Below are positions 35,308 through 45,400 of a stretch of DNA of 64,000 nt, one piece after another (positions within the stretch are counted from its first letter, which is position 1; every line of letters starts with the position of its first letter). The stretch is from Bacteroidales bacterium UBA1184 (lineage in GTDB: Bacteria > Bacteroidota > Bacteroidia > Bacteroidales > ML635J-15). The DNA lies in NCBI GenBank assembly GCA_002310235.1, contig DBYO01000047.1:1-64000 (forward strand). The letters are read 5' to 3'. Under the pieces are notes generated by a model. The model was not told where the DNA came from and did no database searches. It saw nothing but the letters and a program-made list of their open reading frames with translations. The position numbers and the translations under genes were made by a program.

Positions 35308-35401
35308 TGCCGCATATCTAAACTTATGAAACATCAGATGTTGTTAAAACGGATTTGTGTGAAAAATATTACATACTCAATGCTTTTTGCCGTGCAAACA
35401 T

Positions 35402-35409
35402 TATCTTTG
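35402..35409 (+). promoter_or_regulatory. -7 element of the GNAT gene
   Basis: TATCTTTG, 20 nt before the ATG. No -33 at standard distance. Confidence 0.5.
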
Positions 35410-35429
35410 CATTGTTTACAGGATAGTTT

Positions 35430-35999
35430 ATGACAAAAATCACAATAAGACCAGCAACCGAATCCGATGCTGCCCTAATTGCCCGATGTGTTCTTGCTGC
35501 AATGGAAATACTTGATATCGATGCATCTGTTCCGTCCGACATGAAGCCTTCTGTTGAAAATCTCGAGGTCGCAGCTCTTGACAATACGCGCCTTTATAGC
35601 TTTGCAAACAGTATAGTCGCCGAAGCCGATGGGGAGTCGGTCGGATGTATAATATCTTATGATGGCGCTAATTATGCCTCGTTGCGTCGGCGTACTTTCG
35701 ACATCCTATACGAGGAAAGCGGTCTCGACTTGAGAGGTAATCCAATGGAAACTGTTCCTGGAGAATATTATCTCGACTGCATGGCGCTTAAAAGCAACAG
35801 CCGGGGAAAAGGCATTGGGCTTCTTTTGATGAGAGCAGCTATGGAGAAAGGGAAAGCTTTGGGAATTAATCATTTTACACTATTGGAGGAAAAGTCGCAC
35901 AATAGTCTGATGGAATATTATTCTCGGCTCGGCTTTGTTCCGAAGGATGAATTTTTTGCCTTCGGTTCAAAATATGTGAAGATGTTGTGTGAGTTTTGA
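35430..35999 (+). CDS. GNAT family N-acetyltransferase
   Basis: 189 residues. Begins KITIRPATESDAALIARCV, a typical GNAT opening. The acetyl-CoA loop is visible as SNSRGKGIGLLLMRAAMEKG (motif A, (R/Q)GxG(I/L)), followed by the beta strand and ALGINHFTLLEEKSHNSLME YYSRLGF of motif B. The substrate could be an amino group on a small molecule or protein; nothing shows which. The ExoIII gene starts 77 nt downstream. Confidence 0.85.
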   Translation: MTKITIRPATESDAALIARCVLAAMEILDIDASVPSDMKPSVENLEVAALDNTRLYSFANSIVAEADGESVGCIISYDGANYASLRRRTFDILYEESGLDLRGNPMETVPGEYYLDCMALKSNSRGKGIGLLLMRAAMEKGKALGINHFTLLEEKSHNSLMEYYSRLGFVPKDEFFAFGSKYVKMLCEF

Positions 36000-36076
36000 T
36001 TTGTAATTTCTTACCTTTGTGCAATCGTAATCTTCAAATTATCAAATCTTCGAACTTTAAACATATTATAATAGGT

Positions 36077-36838
36077 ATGAAAATAATAACATTCAATCTC
36101 AACGGTATCCGTTCTGCGATATCGAAAGGGTTGTACGAATGGGTAGAGACCCAGTCTCCAGATGTGTTGTGCGTGCAAGAAACAAAGGCTCAGCCAGATC
36201 AGATAGATGTTTTGAAATTCAAGGAGATGGGATATAATTCTTATGTTTTTTCTGCTGAAAAGAAAGGCTATAGTGGAGTAGCAATCTTTACTAAAAAGGA
36301 ACCAGACTTTGTTAAGGCTGGCATTGGCATCCCTGAATTTGATGCAGAGGGAAGACTTTTGCGTGTTGACCTTGGAGATATTACAGTTATCGATTCGTAT
36401 TTCCCGTCGGGAACCATGGGAGATGTACGTCAGGATGTGAAGATGAAGTACCTTGATGCCGTGCAGGAGTTTATAAATAAGCTGAAGAAAGAACGCCCCA
36501 ACATAATCCTTGCTGGCGACTACAATATCTGTCACAAGGAAATAGATATTAGCAATCCACAGAACAAAAAGGGCGTTTCGGGATTCTTGCCCGAGGAACG
36601 TGAGTGGATAACCAATTTCCTTGCCAGTGGTTTTGTAGATTCGTTGCGTGTTTTCAATACCGAAGCCGAACAATATACCTGGTGGAGTTACCGCAGTGGA
36701 GCAAAGGCAAAGAATCTCGGCTGGCGTATCGACTACCAGATGGTTTCGGATCCGTTGGCATCGAGACTGAAGTCTGCAAAAATTTTCCCCGAAGTACAAA
36801 TGTCAGATCATTGTCCCTATCAAATAGAAATTGATTAA
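36077..36838 (+). CDS. xth: Exodeoxyribonuclease III
   Basis: 253 residues from ATG 36077 (MKIITFNLNGIRSAISKGL). An upstream in-frame extension is possible but lacks similarity. The EEP-fold catalytic residues are visible: Asn in FNLNG, Glu in VQETKA, the Asp/Asn pair in GDYNICH, and the terminal SDHCP. It is an AP endonuclease/3' exonuclease for base excision repair. Length matches the family. A polysaccharide deacetylase gene follows closely. Confidence 0.95.
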   Translation: MKIITFNLNGIRSAISKGLYEWVETQSPDVLCVQETKAQPDQIDVLKFKEMGYNSYVFSAEKKGYSGVAIFTKKEPDFVKAGIGIPEFDAEGRLLRVDLGDITVIDSYFPSGTMGDVRQDVKMKYLDAVQEFINKLKKERPNIILAGDYNICHKEIDISNPQNKKGVSGFLPEEREWITNFLASGFVDSLRVFNTEAEQYTWWSYRSGAKAKNLGWRIDYQMVSDPLASRLKSAKIFPEVQMSDHCPYQIEID

Positions 36839-36893
36839 AAAGAACCGTTATCTGAACCTATCGGAAGGCAGGAGTTTTCATACTTATAATAAT

Positions 36894-37499
36894 ATGTCAT
36901 TATCCTTGTTATCGCGATTTCCCAATCCGTTCCTCAAAGGACTACGGAGGATAAAGAATGCTGGCAAGGTCATATACATTACATTCGACGACGGACCTGC
37001 TTCTGGAAACACCGAACAAATATTGGAAATCCTTGGCAGATATTCCGTAAAGGCCACTTTTTTCTGCAGTGGAAAAAATGCCGACGAAAATCCCGATCTG
37101 CTGAAGAAAATAGTCGATGAGGGACATATTATCGGTTATCATTCTTATTCTCACAAGGATATTCTGAAGTCAAAACCTTCGGAATGGCTTGCCGATGTGG
37201 AGCGGAAGTCAGTTGTATCGGATGTTAAATTGTTTCGTCCGCCGTACGGACGCATTTTGTTCCGTCATTACTGCAGGCTGAAGCAGAAATATAAGTTTGT
37301 GTTTTGGGATGTCATGTCGTATGACTATGATGTTAGAAGGTCTCCAGAATCAATCATGTCGCTGTTGGAAAAGTCGGTGCGCGAAGGTTCGGTAGTAGTT
37401 TTCCACGACAAGAAAAAATGTAAGGACAACACCTTGGCTGTATTGCCGCAGTTTATCGAATTGATGAAATCGAAGGGATATTCGTTTGGTATTCTGTAG
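36894..37499 (+). CDS. Polysaccharide deacetylase family protein (NodB domain)
   Basis: 201 residues from ATG 36894; a TTG at 36831 would add 21 residues and overlap the ExoIII stop by 8 nt. NodB motif 1 is TFDDGPA, motif 2 is YHSYSH (two metal His), motif 3 is RPPYG, and VVFHD supplies the late His. It is a Zn-dependent deacetylase of N-acetylated sugars in peptidoglycan or surface glycan. No signal peptide or anchor is visible, which is unusual for an enzyme acting outside the cytoplasm, though this small form is common in Bacteroidetes as I recall. An 8-nt periodic repeat array begins right after the stop. Confidence 0.85.
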   Translation: MSLSLLSRFPNPFLKGLRRIKNAGKVIYITFDDGPASGNTEQILEILGRYSVKATFFCSGKNADENPDLLKKIVDEGHIIGYHSYSHKDILKSKPSEWLADVERKSVVSDVKLFRPPYGRILFRHYCRLKQKYKFVFWDVMSYDYDVRRSPESIMSLLEKSVREGSVVVFHDKKKCKDNTLAVLPQFIELMKSKGYSFGIL

Positions 37500-37500
37500 G

Positions 37501-37616
37501 CGAACAGTCTTGCGGTCTCACCGGCGAACAGTCTTGCGGTCCAGCAGACTAGCAGTCTGTCAGCCTGTTTGCCGGTTCTTTTGTTAGCCTTTAGGCCTGT
37601 TGGCCTTCTAGCCTAA
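37501..37616. repeat. Degenerate 8-nt-period tandem repeat array
   Basis: Starting 2 nt after the deacetylase stop, the sequence can be cut into 8-nt units, 14 in a row, nearly all beginning with C: CGAACAGT, CTTGCGGT, CTCACCGG, CGAACAGT, CTTGCGGT and so on to CTTCTAGC. The consensus is CTnnCAGT. A second array with the same period and unit (CGAACAGT, CTTGC...) lies at 55040-55127. Confidence 0.75.
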
Positions 37617-38053
37617 TAATACGAATTATAAATATACAATACCGTGCCTTGGTAGTCTGTTGTATATTCTAACGGGGTGTATTTCGATGGTCCGCTTACC
37701 AATGAGCCATCGTACAGGTTGAATTTCGATCCGCAAATCGGGCATTCGAGGAATAAACCTGTGGAATCTACGCTCAGAATTGCATCTTTTGTTTTAGGGT
37801 GATGCGGGCATGCTCTGTCGAAGGCGACAAATTCGTCGGGATAGGTACATGCTACCACAATACCTTTGTATCCTTGACCATCTACATATATGTAGTTGCC
37901 TGGGGTTTTAAGTGCACTATGTGCAGGCATGTCGGGATAAAGCTGTACGTTTACATATACGTATGGAACATATTCTTGATTGTCGCAGGCGGGAATTATT
38001 CCTATTGCAAGCGTAAGAAATGAAATAATTATTATTTTTGTCAACAATTTCAT
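37613..38053 (-). CDS. Rieske-like lipoprotein with a C-x-H / C-x-x-C ligand set
   Basis: 146 residues. Signal MKLLTKIIIISFLTLAIGII then PAC, a lipobox-like site. The mature domain has the beta-rich Rieske plan with PHH after a Cys (RACPHH, the C-x-H motif) and then CPICGSKFNLYDG, where the second Rieske motif normally has C-x-x-H. Here it is C-x-x-C, so the iron-sulfur ligands would be three Cys and one His. From memory this variant recurs in Bacteroidetes lipoproteins of unknown role. It is encoded divergently from the basic exported protein; its promoter falls inside that neighbour's first codons. A 2Fe-2S cluster is predicted but not certain. Confidence 0.8.
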   Translation of the reverse strand: MKLLTKIIIISFLTLAIGIIPACDNQEYVPYVYVNVQLYPDMPAHSALKTPGNYIYVDGQGYKGIVVACTYPDEFVAFDRACPHHPKTKDAILSVDSTGLFLECPICGSKFNLYDGSLVSGPSKYTPLEYTTDYQGTVLYIYNSYY

Positions 38054-38071
38054 GGAAGTATTTTTTATTAA

Positions 38072-38605
38072 ATGTCAATGGCAAAAATAATTAAATTTGT
38101 TATTCCCTTATTGCTGGGACTTATATTTTTTAATCCTTTTTATTCAACCGCTCAGGTTAATTATAATGCAAAAAAGGATAGACATGCTGAATCAATTGAT
38201 AGACAAGAAGAAAGGCGTATAGAGAAGAACCGTCGGGCAAAAGAGAAGCATAAGAGAAGTTTGCGTCGGCAAAATTCTCGCGCCAACGATCATAGAATGA
38301 GGGAGGCAAAAAAGCAGCAGCATAAGGCTCAAGCATATAGTGTTGAACGCGACATAAAGTCACGCCGTGCCGAAAAGGAGCATAGCAAACCCACTCCTGA
38401 AGAGCGCCTTGTGATGAAGATTGAAAAAAAGAAGGCGAAAGAGGATGCCAAGAAAGATAAGCTTGCCCAAAAGGAGCAGAAAAAAATATTGAAAAATTAT
38501 CACAAGAAGGTAAGTGGTGCGGGCAAGGATATAGGTAGCAAGAAGAAAGTTTATAAGCGAATGAAGAAGTCTAAGCGTACCGCAAATAAAAATAATAAGA
38601 GGTAG
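38072..38605 (+). CDS. Lysine/arginine-rich exported protein of unknown function
   Basis: 177 residues (ATG 38072; ATG 38078 gives an equally good signal). Signal peptide MAKIIKFVIPLLLGLIFFNP, cleaved near STAQ. The mature 145 residues are about 40% Lys+Arg and form a long charged helix (many RxxEKxRR-like stretches), ending SKRTANKNNKR. Such a strongly basic protein in the periplasm could bind nucleic acid, lipopolysaccharide or peptidoglycan; none can be chosen. It is divergent from the Rieske-like lipoprotein gene with only 18 nt between them. Confidence 0.7.
   Translation: MSMAKIIKFVIPLLLGLIFFNPFYSTAQVNYNAKKDRHAESIDRQEERRIEKNRRAKEKHKRSLRRQNSRANDHRMREAKKQQHKAQAYSVERDIKSRRAEKEHSKPTPEERLVMKIEKKKAKEDAKKDKLAQKEQKKILKNYHKKVSGAGKDIGSKKKVYKRMKKSKRTANKNNKR
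38082..38089 (-). promoter_or_regulatory. -7 element of the Rieske-like gene
   Basis: Minus strand TATTTTTG, lying within the first codons of the divergent gene. No -33 is evident. Confidence 0.45.
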
Positions 38606-38729
38606 CAGTAGGGATTTTTCCCTCAACTGTCGCCATCAATTTACTAACAAAAATATTTGTCTATAACGTGCTGAATTACAATATAGTGTGTTTTAATTGT
38701 TAATTTTTCAGAAAAAAAAAGCAAAAAAG

Positions 38730-38780
38730 TTGTTAAGAAAAGAAAAAGTGTAGTAATTTTGAAGCCCCATTTTATTGGGG
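38730..38780 (+). promoter_or_regulatory. Promoter and 5' hairpin of the receptor/substrate/PorV operon
   Basis: TTG (38730-38732), 21 bp, TAATTTTG (38754-38761). Just at the expected mRNA 5' end is a hairpin CCCCA/TGGGG (38765-38769, 38776-38780) that might stabilise the long transcript. The ATG is 34 nt further on. Confidence 0.65.
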
Positions 38781-38813
38781 AAGATATAAGTAGTAAGTAA
38801 GTAAAATTTTATT

Positions 38814-41800
38814 ATGTTACGAAGAATACAATTGTTGATTTTGACGCTCTTAGCGAGCGTTGGGTTGTTCGCCCAGTCGGGTACTTTGAATGGTACCATT
38901 GTTGATGCGGCAACCGACGAACCAATTCCATTTGCGAATGTTTCTATCGAAGAAAATGGAAACGTAGTAACCGGTGGTACTTCCGATTTCGACGGTCGAT
39001 TCAGTATCAAGCCTATCAAGGCTGGTAAGTATGATGTTTCAGCATCGTATATCGGCTACGGAACGGTTAAGTATTCAAATGTTCAGATTACCGCTGGACA
39101 GATTACTTTCCAGAACTTCAAGTTGAAACCAGAAGCAGAAATGTTGAAGGAAGTTGAGGTTATCGAATACAAGGTGCCTCTTATTCAGAAAGACCAGACA
39201 CAATCTGGTGGTACTATGACATCGGAAGATATTTCGAGAATGAACGCTCGTTCGGCTGATGCTGTTGCAGCTACAGTGGGTGGTGTTTACTCTGAAGATG
39301 GTTCTGTAGGTAGTATTAGAGGTTCACGTTCCGAAGACGTTGTTTACTATGTTGATGGTGTTAAGGTTCGTGGTTCCAGCAGTGTGCCAAAGTCGGCAAT
39401 CGAGCAGGTGTCTGTAATCACTGGTGGTGTTCCCGCTCAGTACGGTGATGCTACTGGTGGTATTATCAGTTTGACCACCAAGGGACCTGCATCTGAATTC
39501 TGGGGCGGTGCCGAAGTTCTTTGCTCTGTCGAAGGTTACGGTTACAACCTTGCAGGTTTGACCTTGTCGGGTCCTATCTGGTCGAAGGTTGAAGAAGGTA
39601 CCAATAGAAAGAGAACAATCATGGGCTTCATGGTGTCGGCAGAAGGTGCTTATATTCTCGATGGTAGCCCATCCGCAGTTGGCGAGTGGAGAGCAAATAA
39701 AGATGTTGTAGAGGAAATGACAAATAATCCTCTTCGTCTTGTTGAGTCGGAAAATGGTGCTGTTGTATATCAGAATACATTGTACCTTAAAGACGATTCT
39801 TTCTACAATAAGAGAAGAAGAACAAATGCTACGAATAAGAATCTTAATATAGCAGCAAAAATCGATATCGCTCCTATAAGAGATCTTGATATTACTTTCG
39901 GTACCAATATTTATCTTGCTGATGCTAAGATATATTCTAGGTCTAATTCTTTGTTCAATTCCGACAACAATGGCCGTCAGAAATATGGTAGCTACCGTGT
40001 TTACGGACGTTTGACTCAAAAGTTTAGAGAAAAGGAAAACGATGATCCGGAAAAGAAAACATTCCTTAGAAATCCGTACTATACAATTCAGGTTGACTAT
40101 ACAAAGGTATTGTCTCAATCTGGTGATGCTCGTCATTGGGACAATTTCTTCGATTATGGATATATCGGAAAGTTTGACATATCTCCTAATAAATATTATT
40201 CATGGGGCGAAGATACAGTTACTGGACTTACGGGTTCCTGTATGGAGACTTTCTACTATGAGGTGGAGGATTTTAACGCAGGCAGTCTAAATCCTGCACT
40301 TGCAACATACACAGATCAGTTCTACGAATATATGGGAAGCAGCTTCTCCACTATGTACACTCAGTACATTCAGATGTACGGCGGTTTGCTTAACGGTGAA
40401 GGTCCTAGTAGTATCTATGGTATGTGGCAGGTTCCTGGTGTTCCTTATGGTTCATATGCGAAGTCGGATGCAACACAGTTGAGAGTTTCGGCTAATGCTG
40501 CTGCCGACCTTGGCGGTCACGAAATAAGCCTTGGTTTCGAGTTTGAACAGAGACGCGACTCTTATTTCTCAGTTGCTGCCTATGGTTTGTGGGGATTGGC
40601 ACGTAGCCTTACCAACGACCATATAATGGAAATTGATCTTACTCAACCTATAGTATATAGGGATGAAAATGGTTTGTTCCTCGATACTATCGACTATCCG
40701 AGAATTTACAACGCATCTACACAGAAGCGTTTCGATAAACATTTGCGTGAAGCTTTGGGCTTGGCAGTTGACGGAACCGATTGGATTAATATCGATTCAT
40801 ACGATCCAAGCACATTCGATCTAAATTGGTTTAGCCCAGACGAATTGTTCAATCAAGGTTCAAGCTATGTTGGATACTATGGTTTCGACTATGCGGGAAA
40901 CAAGTTGAGCTATAAGCCTACGTTCGAAGACTTCTTTACAAAAGATGCTGATGGAGACGGATTCCTCGACAGACCAATAGCTCCTTTCGAGCCAACATAT
41001 ATGGCTGGTTACATTCAGGATAAGTTTGCTTTCAAGGATCTTATTTTCAATATAGGTGTTCGTATCGACCGTTACGATGCAAACCAGAGCGTACTTAAAG
41101 ATATGTACACTTTGCATAATGCTTATACAGTAGGTAATAAAGAAGTAGATCTTATCGGTTCTACCGAGCATCCGGGTAATATTCCAGACGATGCAGTAGT
41201 TTATGTAAACGACCTTAACAATCCTACCGAAATCACTGGTTACCGTGTGGGAAGTGTATGGTACAATGCAAGCGGTCTTGAAATTGATAACCCGAACTCG
41301 ATACAGGGTGCTAATGGTATTTCTCCATATCTTGTTGATCCTAACGAAGAACTTAATGCATCGGCATTCAAGGATTATCAACCACAGGTAGTTGTTATGC
41401 CTCGTATAGCATTCTCGTTCCCGATTTCCGAAGACGCTTTGTTCTTCGCTCACTACGACATCCTTTCACAGCGTCCGCAGGCTGGTGGTCAGTTGAGTCC
41501 AACCGAATATTTGTTTATAAGGCAGCTCGGTACATCAACTCTTAACAATCCAGACCTTAAGACCGAAAAGACAATCGACTATGAATTAGGTTTCCAGCAG
41601 AAACTTGGAAATACATCATCGTTGAAACTTTCGGCGTTCTATCGTGAAATGCGTGATAAGTTGCAGACCATCTCTGTTTATGGCGCATATCCTGTTACTT
41701 ACTATACTCTTGGTAATATCGACTTTGGTACAGTAAGAGGTTTCACCTTAGCATACGATTTGAGAAGAACAGGAAACATCACATTGAGAGCCAACTATAC

Positions 41801-42446
41801 TTTGCAATGGGCTAAGGGTACTGGTTCAAGCTACGATTCAGGTGCTTCAATCGTTAAGTCCGATAATCCTAACTTGCGTACTATCCTTCCGTTGGATGTT
41901 GACCAGCGTCACAATTTCCAGATAGTTCTCGACTATCGTTTCGGTGGTAAGGCTGATGGTTCTCCATACAACGGACCTAAGATTAACGGAAAGAACATTC
42001 TTGCTAATACAGGTGTCAACTTCACAATAGTAAGTGGTTCGGGCACTCCATATACAAAGAGAGACAAACCGTCAAGCGGTGTTATTGTCGGTTCGTTGAA
42101 TGGTGCAACCAAGCCATGGAGAACTAAAGTGGATATGAGCGTTTCGAGGGATATCAGAATTAGACTTTCGAAGGCAAAAGACGAAGGTTCTAAGGAAAGA
42201 TATGGAAATCTTAGAATATCTTTGGATGTAAGCAATCTCTTGAATTCGAAGACTCCTATGTATGTATATTCTTACACAGGTAATGCTGGTGATGATGGTT
42301 ATTTGAACTATGCTGACTATCAGACTCAGATTGCAGCACAGACAGATGAAGTATCGTTCAGAAATTACTATGCAATGTATATCAATTCTCCGGGTTACTA
42401 TATGTTGCCAACTACAGTAAGATTAGGTGTTAGTTTCTCATTCTAA
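38814..42446 (+). CDS. TonB-dependent-receptor-like outer-membrane protein with carboxypeptidase-regulatory-like domain
   Basis: 1210 residues. Signal peptide MLRRIQLLILTLLASVGLFA. Residues about 22-110 form a CarboxypepD_reg-like beta sandwich (LNGTIVDAATDEPIPFANVS). Residues about 125-235 are the plug (VVYYVDGVKVRG, VITGGVPAQYGDATGGIISL). The rest is a large barrel ending TTVRLGVSFSF with the C-terminal Phe needed for outer-membrane insertion. A calcium-loop-like DADGDGFLDRP lies in the barrel at about residue 708. It resembles SusC-type receptors in plan, but no SusD partner follows. Instead the next genes encode a giant T9SS-type protein and a PorV-like protein. It may transport, or be a docking platform for, the next gene's product (inference). 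Confidence 0.85.
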   Translation: MLRRIQLLILTLLASVGLFAQSGTLNGTIVDAATDEPIPFANVSIEENGNVVTGGTSDFDGRFSIKPIKAGKYDVSASYIGYGTVKYSNVQITAGQITFQNFKLKPEAEMLKEVEVIEYKVPLIQKDQTQSGGTMTSEDISRMNARSADAVAATVGGVYSEDGSVGSIRGSRSEDVVYYVDGVKVRGSSSVPKSAIEQVSVITGGVPAQYGDATGGIISLTTKGPASEFWGGAEVLCSVEGYGYNLAGLTLSGPIWSKVEEGTNRKRTIMGFMVSAEGAYILDGSPSAVGEWRANKDVVEEMTNNPLRLVESENGAVVYQNTLYLKDDSFYNKRRRTNATNKNLNIAAKIDIAPIRDLDITFGTNIYLADAKIYSRSNSLFNSDNNGRQKYGSYRVYGRLTQKFREKENDDPEKKTFLRNPYYTIQVDYTKVLSQSGDARHWDNFFDYGYIGKFDISPNKYYSWGEDTVTGLTGSCMETFYYEVEDFNAGSLNPALATYTDQFYEYMGSSFSTMYTQYIQMYGGLLNGEGPSSIYGMWQVPGVPYGSYAKSDATQLRVSANAAADLGGHEISLGFEFEQRRDSYFSVAAYGLWGLARSLTNDHIMEIDLTQPIVYRDENGLFLDTIDYPRIYNASTQKRFDKHLREALGLAVDGTDWINIDSYDPSTFDLNWFSPDELFNQGSSYVGYYGFDYAGNKLSYKPTFEDFFTKDADGDGFLDRPIAPFEPTYMAGYIQDKFAFKDLIFNIGVRIDRYDANQSVLKDMYTLHNAYTVGNKEVDLIGSTEHPGNIPDDAVVYVNDLNNPTEITGYRVGSVWYNASGLEIDNPNSIQGANGISPYLVDPNEELNASAFKDYQPQVVVMPRIAFSFPISEDALFFAHYDILSQRPQAGGQLSPTEYLFIRQLGTSTLNNPDLKTEKTIDYELGFQQKLGNTSSLKLSAFYREMRDKLQTISVYGAYPVTYYTLGNIDFGTVRGFTLAYDLRRTGNITLRANYTLQWAKGTGSSYDSGASIVKSDNPNLRTILPLDVDQRHNFQIVLDYRFGGKADGSPYNGPKINGKNILANTGVNFTIVSGSGTPYTKRDKPSSGVIVGSLNGATKPWRTKVDMSVSRDIRIRLSKAKDEGSKERYGNLRISLDVSNLLNSKTPMYVYSYTGNAGDDGYLNYADYQTQIAAQTDEVSFRNYYAMYINSPGYYMLPTTVRLGVSFSF

Positions 42447-42475
42447 TTTAATTAAGAAAATACAAATATCACGAT

Positions 42476-45400
42476 ATGAAAAGTTTAAATAAAATAGTAT
42501 TTGTAGTAATACTTGGACTTTGTTCAAGTTATGCATTTGCCGACAAGTGGGCAGGAACCGTTAATGTTACTCCTGTCGCTAAGGCAACCGGTGGATGCGA
42601 ATCGGCAAGAACATCTACCGATTTGGCTTTGAACAATGTTGTCGCTAGGGTTCACACTGGAGGCGATATGTGGTGGGACTTGCAAGGTAAGGCAAAATAC
42701 GAAGTTCCTAAAGGAGGTGGTGTTCATGCATTGTATTGTTCGGCTATCTGGGTTGGTGGAAAGGATGCCAACGGGCAGTTGAAACTTGCTGCTCAGCGTT
42801 ATCGTCAGGATGGTATCGACTATTGGCCTGGTCCACTGATTATATCTGGTGCCGAAATCGCATCTGTATCGGCTGACATATGTCGTGAATACGATAAGCA
42901 CTTCTGCATTATGAAGCAGGATGTAAAGGATTTCAGGGAATGGTATAATTGCAGTAACGATCCTAATTGCGATCCAAATCCTGAGTATGTCGTTCCTGAT
43001 ATTATTCGCGATTGGCCAGCACACGGACCTGCAGGTGGTTACGATTACAATCTGGCTCCTTTTTATGATAAGGATGGTGATGGATATTACGATTACACAA
43101 AGGGAGATTTCCCATATTTCGAATTTATAAACGAAGGTATTACCGAAGACCCCGATTGTTTACGTCCTCGTGGACAAGCAGCCCGTCTTTTCGGAGACTA
43201 TTCCATGTGGTGGGTTTATAATGATAAGGGTAATGTCCATACTGAAACAGGTGGTGCAGCTATTGGTTTTGAATTCCGTGCACAGGCTTTCGCTTTCCAG
43301 ACCAACGATGCTTTGAACGATATGACATTCTACAATTACAGAATAATTAATCGTTCAACATATACTTTGTATAATACATACTTTGGAGTATTCGTTGATG
43401 GTGACTTAGGTCACGCTAGGGACGATTATACCGGATGTGATGTTCAACGTGGTCTAGGTTTCTTCTACAATGGTGATGATGACGATGAAAATGCAGGAGG
43501 TATTCTTGGATATGGCTCTCAACCGCCAGCAGTCGGTATAGACTTTTTTGAAGGACCTTATCAGGATCCAGATGGTTTGGACAACTCAACCAGCTATGTG
43601 GAAATTTCAGGAAGAAGAGTACTTGATTGTAATGTAGGCGATTTCAAGAACGGTAATATCAATGGCTTGAACTTTGGTGATGGTACTATTGATAATGAAC
43701 GTTGGGGTATGAGACGTTTCATTTATTTCAATAATTCAGGAAATGGAGCAAATGAAAACATGACTGACCCCAAAACCGCTATTGAGCATTACAACTACAT
43801 GACAGGTTTCTGGAAAGACAATACTCCTCTTCGTTATGGTGGAAACGGATACTCTGTTTCAAGTGGTGCAGATGCTTCTCAGCCTACAAACTTCATGTTC
43901 CCTGGAACAACGGATATATGCGGATGGGGACAGGATGGTATTATTAGGGAAAACTGGACAGAAGAGACTGAGTCTAATCCTGCAGACGACAGACGTTTTA
44001 TTCAGGCAGCAGGTCCTTTTACCTTGACTCCTGGTCAGGTAAACGATATCACACTTGGTGCTGTGTGGGCAAGAGCAACTTCTGGTGGAGCATATGCATC
44101 AGTTGAGGCTGTAAAGGTTGCCGACGATAAGGCTCAGATTCTTTTTGAAAACTGTTTCCGCGTTCTTGATGGTCCAGATGCTCCAGATTTAAATATTGTA
44201 GAACTTGATAGAAAACTCATATTCCATATTTATAATAGGACAAGTTCAAATAATTATCTTGAAGGTTATGTGGAAAAGGACCCATCGTTGTATTGCGGTG
44301 ATCCTGACGTAACTCCTTGTGATCAACATTATTACTTCCAGGGTTATCAGGTGTTCCAGTTTAAGGATGCATCAGTATCAATGACTGAACGCTATGATGG
44401 AAACAGAGTTCGTCAGGTTTTCCAATGTGATATTAAGGATAATATTTCAAAACTTGTTAACTACACTTGGTCAGACGATTTGGAGGCAAATATGCCTGTT
44501 CTCGAAGTTTTTGGAGAAAACAACGGTATTACTCATACTTTCGTTGTGGATAAGGACTTGTTCGCAACAGGAGATCCAAGGCTTATAAACAATAGAGAAT
44601 ACTACTATAGTGCAATTGCATATTCCTACAACCCAACAATGAAGTATGACCAGAATGACGAAGCAACATTTAAGGGTCAGAAGACTCCATATTTGGCTGG
44701 TAGAAATAACCTTAAACTCTATACTGCAACACCTCATATTACAAGTGTTGGTGGAACTATAATTCAGGGTGAATATGGTTATGGTCCAGAAATTACAATG
44801 ATTGAAGGTTTTGGTAATGCAAATTGTGAACTTGAATTGAAGGAAGAATGCATTGAAGAAATCATGTCGGGATATCCTTGGAAGATTAAGGAAAGAACCT
44901 ATGAAAATGGTTCAGGACCTATCAATGTAAAGATTATTGACCCATTGTCTGTAGTTGATGATACTTATTATGTTAAATTCAATGTAACTAAAAATCAAAG
45001 TACAGGTACAGGTGCAATAAGTGGAACAAATTCAACAACTTTTACAAAAAAATCATACAAGCCATTCGACTACGTAGTGTATAATTCGGCAGGTGATTCT
45101 ATACATTCTGATGCTGGTGTTGCACTAGGATATGCAAACGAGCAGTTGTTTATGAACTGGGGATTTTCAATATCAATAATGCAGGATTATTATGCTGGTT
45201 TTGAGGATCTTAATACATATAATAATGGTGTTATTTCATCTAGCATAACCTTTGCTGATGAAACCAAACCATGGCTATCGTTTGTAGCAGATGATGATTC
45301 GTATAAGGAGAACCAGATTCTTAAATGGACCAATTGGATTAGGTCTGGTAATTATGTATATCCGAGCCATGATACATGTGATTTCGATGATGGACTTCAG

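Noticed and set aside
37501..37616. CRISPR array
   Set aside because: The unit is only 8 nt, degenerate, with no spacers, and no cas genes are near.
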